Source: Grimontia celer (lineage in GTDB: Bacteria > Pseudomonadota > Gammaproteobacteria > Enterobacterales > Vibrionaceae). From it: DNA of 64,000 nt. Below are positions 59,157 through 64,000 of this stretch, one piece after another. Under the pieces are notes generated by a model. It saw only the letters and a program-made list of their open reading frames with translations, ran no database searches and was not told where the DNA came from. How positions within the stretch are numbered: the first letter of the stretch is position 1; each line of letters starts with the position of its first letter. The stretch is taken from contig NZ_FIZX01000003.1 in assembly GCF_900055185.1 (NCBI RefSeq), positions 248,001 through 312,000 of the forward strand. The letters are read 5' to 3'. The translations under genes and the position numbers were made by a program.

Positions 59157-60431
59157 TTAGGCTTTGGCACTTTTGGGTACAGGCAAGATTTTGACCTGTT
59201 TGATCATGTTCTCAGCCACTTCCACTATTTCCATTTGATGCCCTTCCACTTCGATGCTGAGTTGACTACTCGGGATATCTTCAAGGTGTTCCAGTATCAA
59301 TCCGTTTAAGGTGCGGGGGCCGTCAGTAGGAAGCTCCCAATTCAGGCTCTTGTTGAGATCCCGGATATTCGCCGTGCCATCAATCATGAAACTGCCGTCT
59401 GGTAGGGCGGTAATTTCTTCAGCCAGACTTGGTGAAAGCGAGGTAGTAAATTCACCGACGATCTCTTCCAGAATATCTTCCAGTGTTACCAAGCCGATGA
59501 TGTCGCCGTATTCGTCGACAATCATTCCGATACGTTGTTTGTTACGCTGGAATTTCAGCATCTGGACGTTCAACGGTGTGCCTTCCGGAATGTAGTAAAC
59601 CTCATCCGCCGCGCGTAACAGGTTCTCTTTGTTGAACTCGTTTTCCACCATCATCCGGTAGGCTTCACGTACCCGCAGCATGCCAACCACTTCATCAATG
59701 TTGTCGCGATACAGCACCATGCGGCCATGCGGCGCATGGGTGAGCTGTCGCATGATGGCTTTCCAGTCATCATTGACGTTGATACCGGTGATTTCATTGC
59801 GCGGCACCATGATGTCATCCACGGTGATTTCTTCGAGCTCCAGAATCGACAGCAGCATATTCTGGTGACGGCGAGGGATAAGGCCGCCAGCCTCATTCAC
59901 GACTGTACGAAGCTCTTCAGAGCTAAGGTTGTCTTTTCCGCTGTGATCAGTCGCAAGCCCCAGAATTTTAAGAAAGCCATTAGTAATGCCATTGACCACC
60001 CAAACCAGTGGATAAAGCGCTTTCATCAAAACATTGAGTAAAAGGCTACTGGTGTAGGAAACGCGTTCTGGATAGAGCGCTGCGAGGGTTTTTGGTGTTA
60101 CCTCTGCAAACACGAGGATAACAAGGGTAAGGCCACCGGTTGCAATCGCGACGCCGAGATCGCCAAACAGGCGCATGCCCAGAATGGTTGCGATGGCGGA
60201 GGCGAGAATGTTGACCAAGTTATTTCCGATGAGGATCAGGCCAATCAGCCTGTCTGGGCGTTCAAGCAGCTTTTCTACGCGCTTGGCGCCTTTGTGCCCT
60301 TGCTTGGATAGATGCCGAAGCCGGTATCGATTTAATGCCATCATGCCGGTTTCGGAGCCGGAAAAATACGCAGAAATAAAGATGAGCAATACCAAAACGG
60401 TCGCTAGCGTTCCCGTCGATATGTCGTCCAA
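59157..60431 (-). CDS. corB: CNNM/CorB-type transporter with CBS domains (YfjD)
   Basis: The 424-residue product has an N-terminal DUF21 (CNNM) membrane domain: LVLLIFISAYFSGSETGMMALNRYRLRHL and LIGNNLVNILASAIAT. A CBS pair follows (DIMVPRNEITGINV, MIVDEYGDIIGLVTLEDILEEIVGE), then a C-terminal CorC/HlyC domain (DGSFMIDGTANIRDLNK). Family members move magnesium or cobalt or modulate such transport. It sits next to ypjD and ffh, as in E. coli (yfjD-ypjD) and Vibrio. Confidence 0.9.
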   Translation of the reverse strand: MDDISTGTLATVLVLLIFISAYFSGSETGMMALNRYRLRHLSKQGHKGAKRVEKLLERPDRLIGLILIGNNLVNILASAIATILGMRLFGDLGVAIATGGLTLVILVFAEVTPKTLAALYPERVSYTSSLLLNVLMKALYPLVWVVNGITNGFLKILGLATDHSGKDNLSSEELRTVVNEAGGLIPRRHQNMLLSILELEEITVDDIMVPRNEITGINVNDDWKAIMRQLTHAPHGRMVLYRDNIDEVVGMLRVREAYRMMVENEFNKENLLRAADEVYYIPEGTPLNVQMLKFQRNKQRIGMIVDEYGDIIGLVTLEDILEEIVGEFTTSLSPSLAEEITALPDGSFMIDGTANIRDLNKSLNWELPTDGPRTLNGLILEHLEDIPSSQLSIEVEGHQMEIVEVAENMIKQVKILPVPKSAKA

Positions 60432-60577
60432 ATTGCAAGTTCCTTCTTGTTTGGTTCAACCCTAATTAAGGGCAAGAATTTGCGTCCATGTCAAACATTG
60501 CTGCGCAAACTTTATACACAAACGCCCCGTTAGGGTAAAGAAAGCCTATAAAAAGGGGCGTCTGAATTGAGAGACCG

Positions 60578-61375
60578 TTAACCTGCGATAATCACTTCGC
60601 GGACAAAGCGGCTGCCAAAATAGGCGAGAGTTAGGAGAAATGCTCCCACGATGCTGATCCAGATAACGCGGCGTCCGCGCCATCCTGATTGATAATGCCC
60701 CCACAGCAGCACGCCGTAGACAACCCATGCCATCGCAGACAGCACGGCTTTGTGGGCTTTGCCCTGAGCAATCATGTCCTGCACAAACACAAGACCAGTC
60801 AGTAACGTCAGTGTCAGCAGAACTTCACCAATCAGGATGATGTTGAAAAGCTGTCGTTCAACAGCCATGAGTGGAGGCAGGTTAGGGTTCATCACCAGCT
60901 TCTTCTTATTTTTCAGCTGGTGGTCGAGCCATGCCAGTTGAATGGCATATAAAGTGGCAATCATCAGTGTGGAATACGAGAAGAGCGCCAGAGAAATGTG
61001 TATCAACACTTCTGGATGTGCTTCTAGGTGAGTAATAAACGCACCAGGCAGCAGCGTCGCCGCGGTTAGATTGATGGCTGAGAAGCTATAAACCACAGGC
61101 AATAGCACCCAAATTCTCATCCTGAACATGAGCCCGGTGGTAATCGCAGCAATGATAAAGCTGATAAGGGACGCGACATTGAGAATACTAAGGTTCTGTC
61201 CACCGCCTGACAGAATGAGATCAGAAAGCAGGTAGGCATGTAGCACCAACGCACCAGAAGCACTCAGAAACACCGAGCGGGCTGGGATCTGATTCGGGCC
61301 GGACAGGCCGGGAATGATTTGCAAAAGCGCCGCGAAATAAAGCAAAGCAGCGGTAAGTGCTAAAAAGATATCCAT
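60578..61375 (-). CDS. ypjD: Cytochrome c assembly-like membrane protein YpjD
   Basis: The 265-residue product has about eight membrane helices and belongs to the CcsA/CcmC-like family (HISLALFSYSTLMIATLYAIQLAWLDHQLK, WVVYGVLLWGHYQSGWRGRR). The segment around residue 230 resembles the family's tryptophan-rich haem region. In E. coli the gene is next to ffh, and its role is not firmly established. It is divergent from ffh across a 262-bp gap. Confidence 0.88.
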   Translation of the reverse strand: MDIFLALTAALLYFAALLQIIPGLSGPNQIPARSVFLSASGALVLHAYLLSDLILSGGGQNLSILNVASLISFIIAAITTGLMFRMRIWVLLPVVYSFSAINLTAATLLPGAFITHLEAHPEVLIHISLALFSYSTLMIATLYAIQLAWLDHQLKNKKKLVMNPNLPPLMAVERQLFNIILIGEVLLTLTLLTGLVFVQDMIAQGKAHKAVLSAMAWVVYGVLLWGHYQSGWRGRRVIWISIVGAFLLTLAYFGSRFVREVIIAG

Positions 61376-61553
61376 GTGTCTTTCAACAACATCGCGTCAA
61401 AAAGGAAGGAATCAGTATACCTTGCGCAACTGAGAGTCGCTATCAACTCGGACCGATCTTTGAGATTACCCGCGACAAATTTTAGGAAAAGTGCCTGCAA
61501 GCCACTTTAAAACTATCGTTAAAGGCAGCATGTAAGCAGCAGCAATAATGAGA

Positions 61554-61559
61554 TATAAT
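61554..61559 (+). promoter_or_regulatory. Candidate -10 element of the ffh promoter
   Basis: A perfect TATAAT lies about 80 bp before ffh. A poor match (TGTAAG) lies at the -35 distance, so the call rests on the -10 hexamer alone. Confidence 0.45.
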
Positions 61560-61637
61560 CGCGCCAATTTTGTGTTTATCGCCACCTGACAGGATTTCGG
61601 GTCACGTGGTGCCATCGCGTAGATAAGCGAGTAGGAC

Positions 61638-63014
61638 ATGTTTGAAAACCTAACGGATCGTCTATCCCGTACGCTGAAAAACATCAGTGGTCGCGGTCGA
61701 CTGACAGAAGACAATATAAAAGACACGCTGCGTGAAGTACGCATGGCGCTGCTGGAAGCGGATGTTGCGCTGCCAGTGGTTCGTGACTTCGTGAAGAAAG
61801 TAAAAGAAAGCGCAGTTGGACTGGAAGTGTCGAAAAGCCTGACTCCAGGTCAGGAATTCATCAAGATTGTTCAATCTGAACTTGAAGCAGTGATGGGTGA
61901 ATCCAACTCTGAGTTGGATTTGGCAGCGCAGCCACCGGCTGTGGTACTGATGGCGGGCCTGCAAGGTGCGGGTAAAACCACCAGTGTCGGTAAGCTGGGT
62001 AAAATGCTCAAAGAGCGCCACAAGAAGAAAGTGCTGGTGGTCTCAGCTGACGTTTATCGCCCAGCGGCGATCAAACAGCTGGAAACGCTGGCGGGCGATG
62101 TGGGCATTGATTTCTTCCCATCAACGCCGGACCAAAAGCCGGTTGATATCGCCAGTGAAGCATTGGCGCACGGCAAGCTGAAATTCTATGACGTGGTCAT
62201 TGTCGATACCGCAGGTCGCCTGCACGTCGACGAAGAGATGATGGACGAGATTAAAGACGTCCACGCGGCAATCAACCCTGTTGAAACCCTGTTCGTGGTC
62301 GATGCCATGACAGGTCAGGATGCGGCAAATACTGCTAAGGCCTTCAACGATGCGCTGCCACTCACCGGTGTGGTACTGACCAAAGTGGACGGTGATGCAC
62401 GTGGTGGTGCGGCGCTGTCTGTTCGTCATATTACCGGTAAGCCAATCAAGTTCCTGGGTGTAGGTGAGAAAACCGACGCACTGGAACCGTTCCACCCTGA
62501 CCGTGTTGCCAGCCGTATCCTTGGCATGGGTGACGTGCTGTCACTGATTGAAGATCTCGAGCGCAATGTCGACAAAGACAAAGCCGAGCAACTGGCGAAG
62601 AAGTTTAAAGAGAAGAAAGGTTTCGACCTTCAGGACTTCCGCGACCAGCTTCAACAGATGAAGAACATGGGCGGTATGATGGGGATGCTCGACAAACTGC
62701 CGGGCATGTCAAACCTGTCGGATGATGTGAAAAACCAAGTGGATGATAAAATCTTCGTCCAGATGGAAGCCATCATCAATTCCATGACGCCGAAAGAGCG
62801 TGCACGTCCAGACCTGATTAAAGGCTCACGTAAAAAACGTATCGCCGCTGGTTCAGGTACTCAGGTACAGGACGTTAACCGTCTACTCAAGCAGTTTACC
62901 CAGATGCAGAAGATGATGAAGAAGATGCAGAAGGGCGGCATGAAGAACATGATGCGCAATATGAAAGGCATGATGGGCGGCATGGGTGGTGGCGGTGGTA
63001 TGTTCCCGCGCTAA
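61638..63014 (+). CDS. ffh: Signal recognition particle protein Ffh
   Basis: The 458-residue product has an N domain helix bundle and a GTPase G domain: GLQGAGKTT at 107-115, VIVDTAGRL, and TKVDGDARGG. A C-terminal methionine-rich M domain follows (QQMKNMGGMMGMLDKLPGM, MQKMMKKMQKGGMKNMMRNMKGMMGG) that binds 4.5S RNA and signal sequences. It delivers nascent inner-membrane proteins to FtsY. It lies upstream of the rpsP operon. Confidence 0.97.
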   Translation: MFENLTDRLSRTLKNISGRGRLTEDNIKDTLREVRMALLEADVALPVVRDFVKKVKESAVGLEVSKSLTPGQEFIKIVQSELEAVMGESNSELDLAAQPPAVVLMAGLQGAGKTTSVGKLGKMLKERHKKKVLVVSADVYRPAAIKQLETLAGDVGIDFFPSTPDQKPVDIASEALAHGKLKFYDVVIVDTAGRLHVDEEMMDEIKDVHAAINPVETLFVVDAMTGQDAANTAKAFNDALPLTGVVLTKVDGDARGGAALSVRHITGKPIKFLGVGEKTDALEPFHPDRVASRILGMGDVLSLIEDLERNVDKDKAEQLAKKFKEKKGFDLQDFRDQLQQMKNMGGMMGMLDKLPGMSNLSDDVKNQVDDKIFVQMEAIINSMTPKERARPDLIKGSRKKRIAAGSGTQVQDVNRLLKQFTQMQKMMKKMQKGGMKNMMRNMKGMMGGMGGGGGMFPR

Positions 63015-63132
63015 ACCGCAATAAAACCTATTCTCCGGTCAGATGAAAGACGCTGGCTGGGATTCGATAGAGCGACGGAATCGCTAAGTGATTGAAGTCC
63101 AGTTACTGCTGATGCTTTTTTAGCTAAAGCAG

Positions 63133-63160
63133 TTGCATTCGATCACAGAAAGCGTAAAAT
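63133..63160 (+). promoter_or_regulatory. Promoter of the rpsP-rimM operon
   Basis: TTGCAT (63133-63138) and TAAAAT (63155-63160) are 16 bp apart, about 75 bp upstream of rpsP. Confidence 0.6.
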
Positions 63161-63183
63161 TCCGGAGCTTTATTTTGGCACGA

Positions 63184-63205
63184 GGCCCCGTATTAGCACG
63201 GGGCC
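63184..63205 (+). promoter_or_regulatory. Leader hairpin upstream of rpsP
   Basis: An 8-bp perfect stem, GGCCCCGT/ACGGGGCC, has a 6-nt loop in the predicted rpsP leader, 30 bp before the start. An AT-rich but T-poor stretch follows, so it is not a normal terminator. It may stabilise or regulate the mRNA. Confidence 0.5.
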
Positions 63206-63235
63206 AATTTAATTTAGTAATGCAAAGAGGACGAT

Positions 63236-63484
63236 ATGGTAACCATTCGTTTGGCACGTCACGGCGCTAAAAAGCGTCCATTCTATCAAATCGTTGTTGC
63301 AGACAGCCGCCAAGCTCGCGACGGTCGCTTCATCGAGAAAGTAGGTTTCTTCAACCCAGTTGCACAGGGTCAAGAAGAGAAGCTGCGTCTGGACTTGGAC
63401 CGCGTTAACCACTGGGTTGGCGAAGGTGCAGCTGTTTCTGACCGCGTAGCTAAGCTGATCAAAGACGCTGCTAAAGCTGCGTAA
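63236..63484 (+). CDS. rpsP: 30S ribosomal protein S16
   Basis: The 82-residue product is [24 protein letters not shown] at the N-terminus, then [14 protein letters not shown], which are S16 signatures. It is the first gene of the rpsP-rimM-trmD-rplS operon, whose later genes lie beyond the window. AGAGGA precedes the ATG. Confidence 0.98.
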   Translation: MVTIRLARHGAKKRPFYQIVVADSRQARDGRFIEKVGFFNPVAQGQEEKLRLDLDRVNHWVGEGAAVSDRVAKLIKDAAKAA

Positions 63485-63515
63485 TTGATTAGTGTCAGGG
63501 TTGAAAGAAAAAGAA

Positions 63516-64000
63516 ATGAGTGAGCAAGAAAAGGTTGTAGTAGGCAAGCTAGGTGCTTCTTATGGCATCCGTGGCTGGCTCAAAGTTTTTTCTTACACTG
63601 AAAACGCTGAAAACATCTTTAGCTACACACCTTGGTTTATCAAAGTGCGTGGCGAATGGCAGGAATTCAGTCTTGAAGACTGGAAACGCCATGGTCAGGG
63701 TTATGTAGGCAAGTTGAAAGGTCTGGATCAGCGTGAAGACGCTCAGGCACTGACAAATGCTGAAATCGCTATCAATGCAGAAGTATTGCCTTCGCTGTCA
63801 GATGAAGAATTCTACTGGCGCGAACTGTACGGAATGGAAGTGGTGACAACCAAAGGGTACAACCTGGGTAAAGTCACGGACATTCTGGAAACGGGCTCTA
63901 ACGATGTATTGGTCATTCAAGCGAACCCGAAAGATGCTTTTGGCCAGAAGGAACGTTTAATACCGTTCCTCGATGGGCAAGTCATCAAGTTGATTGATCG
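63516..64000 (+). CDS. rimM: Ribosome maturation factor RimM (partial, C-terminus off the window)
   Basis: From ATG 63516 the frame is open to the window edge, giving 161 residues of a family usually about 175-180 long. It begins [29 protein letters not shown], the RimM N-terminal domain. [14 protein letters not shown] and [17 protein letters not shown] belong to the PRC barrel domain. RimM binds S19 and helps mature the 30S head. Confidence 0.96.
   Translation, partial: MSEQEKVVVGKLGASYGIRGWLKVFSYTENAENIFSYTPWFIKVRGEWQEFSLEDWKRHGQGYVGKLKGLDQREDAQALTNAEIAINAEVLPSLSDEEFYWRELYGMEVVTTKGYNLGKVTDILETGSNDVLVIQANPKDAFGQKERLIPFLDGQVIKLID

Noticed and set aside
60521-60561. ACGCCCC/GGGGCGT repeat between corB and ypjD as a terminator of ypjD
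   Set aside because: The 7-bp arms are 27 nt apart and no clear T-run follows on the minus strand. The two genes may simply be co-transcribed.

Overview
The window reads as chromosome 1 of a marine gammaproteobacterium of the family Vibrionaceae. The protein sequences look Vibrio-like, and the gene order matches the conserved Vibrio/enteric backbone: barA-rlmD-relA-mazG-pyrG-eno, ubiI-ubiH-ygfB / zapA-ssrS-fau-rpiA-serA, argP/argO, ftsB-ispD-ispF-truD-surE-pcm-nlpD-rpoS / mutS, pncC-recA-recX-alaS-csrA-tRNA(Ser/Arg), oadGAB, gshA, corB-ypjD-ffh-rpsP-rimM. Some genes I would expect at particular points are missing: pepP between ygfB and ubiH, lysC between alaS and csrA, luxS after gshA. This suggests a lineage outside Vibrio sensu stricto (Enterovibrio, Grimontia and relatives are candidates), but I cannot fix the genus by eye.

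Layout. 1-3.6 kb is the edge of an aryl-polyene-type pigment locus: a chain-length-factor ketoacyl synthase cut by the window edge, then a divergent lipoprotein, a methyltransferase and a flavoprotein with halogenase-type motifs. 3.7-14.3 kb is housekeeping and stress control (BarA, RlmD, RelA, MazG, CTP synthase, enolase). 14.3-21.2 kb holds ubiquinone hydroxylases, ZapA, 6S RNA, Fau, RpiA and SerA. 21.2-24.1 kb holds YggE, ArgP, the ArgO exporter and a YbaK-type deacylase. 24.3-33.0 kb is the ftsB-to-rpoS run followed by convergent mutS. 33.1-39.7 kb holds pncC, SOS-controlled recA, recX, alaS, csrA and a seven-gene tRNA operon. 40.1-43.3 kb is a sodium-pumping oxaloacetate decarboxylase. 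43.4-49.9 kb holds an oxidoreductase, a HAD phosphatase, YqaA, an M16 lipoprotein peptidase and gshA. 49.9-59.1 kb is an accessory block: an SLT-domain lipoprotein, a DUF1479 oxygenase divergent from a LacI-family regulator, a four-gene sugar ABC transporter and a soluble PAS-PAS chemoreceptor. 59.1-64 kb returns to the backbone with corB, ypjD, ffh, rpsP and the start of rimM.

Several regulators of growth phase lie close together: RelA (ppGpp), BarA (which through UvrY and Csr RNAs controls CsrA), CsrA, 6S RNA and RpoS. The tRNA promoter has a GC-rich discriminator, as expected for ppGpp control.

The least ordinary parts are the pigment-tailoring genes at the left edge, the DUF1479/LacI/ABC block in the place where Vibrio carries luxS, and several unexplained repeats or palindromes in intergenic DNA. 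I saw no CRISPR array, prophage, integron or complete insertion sequence.
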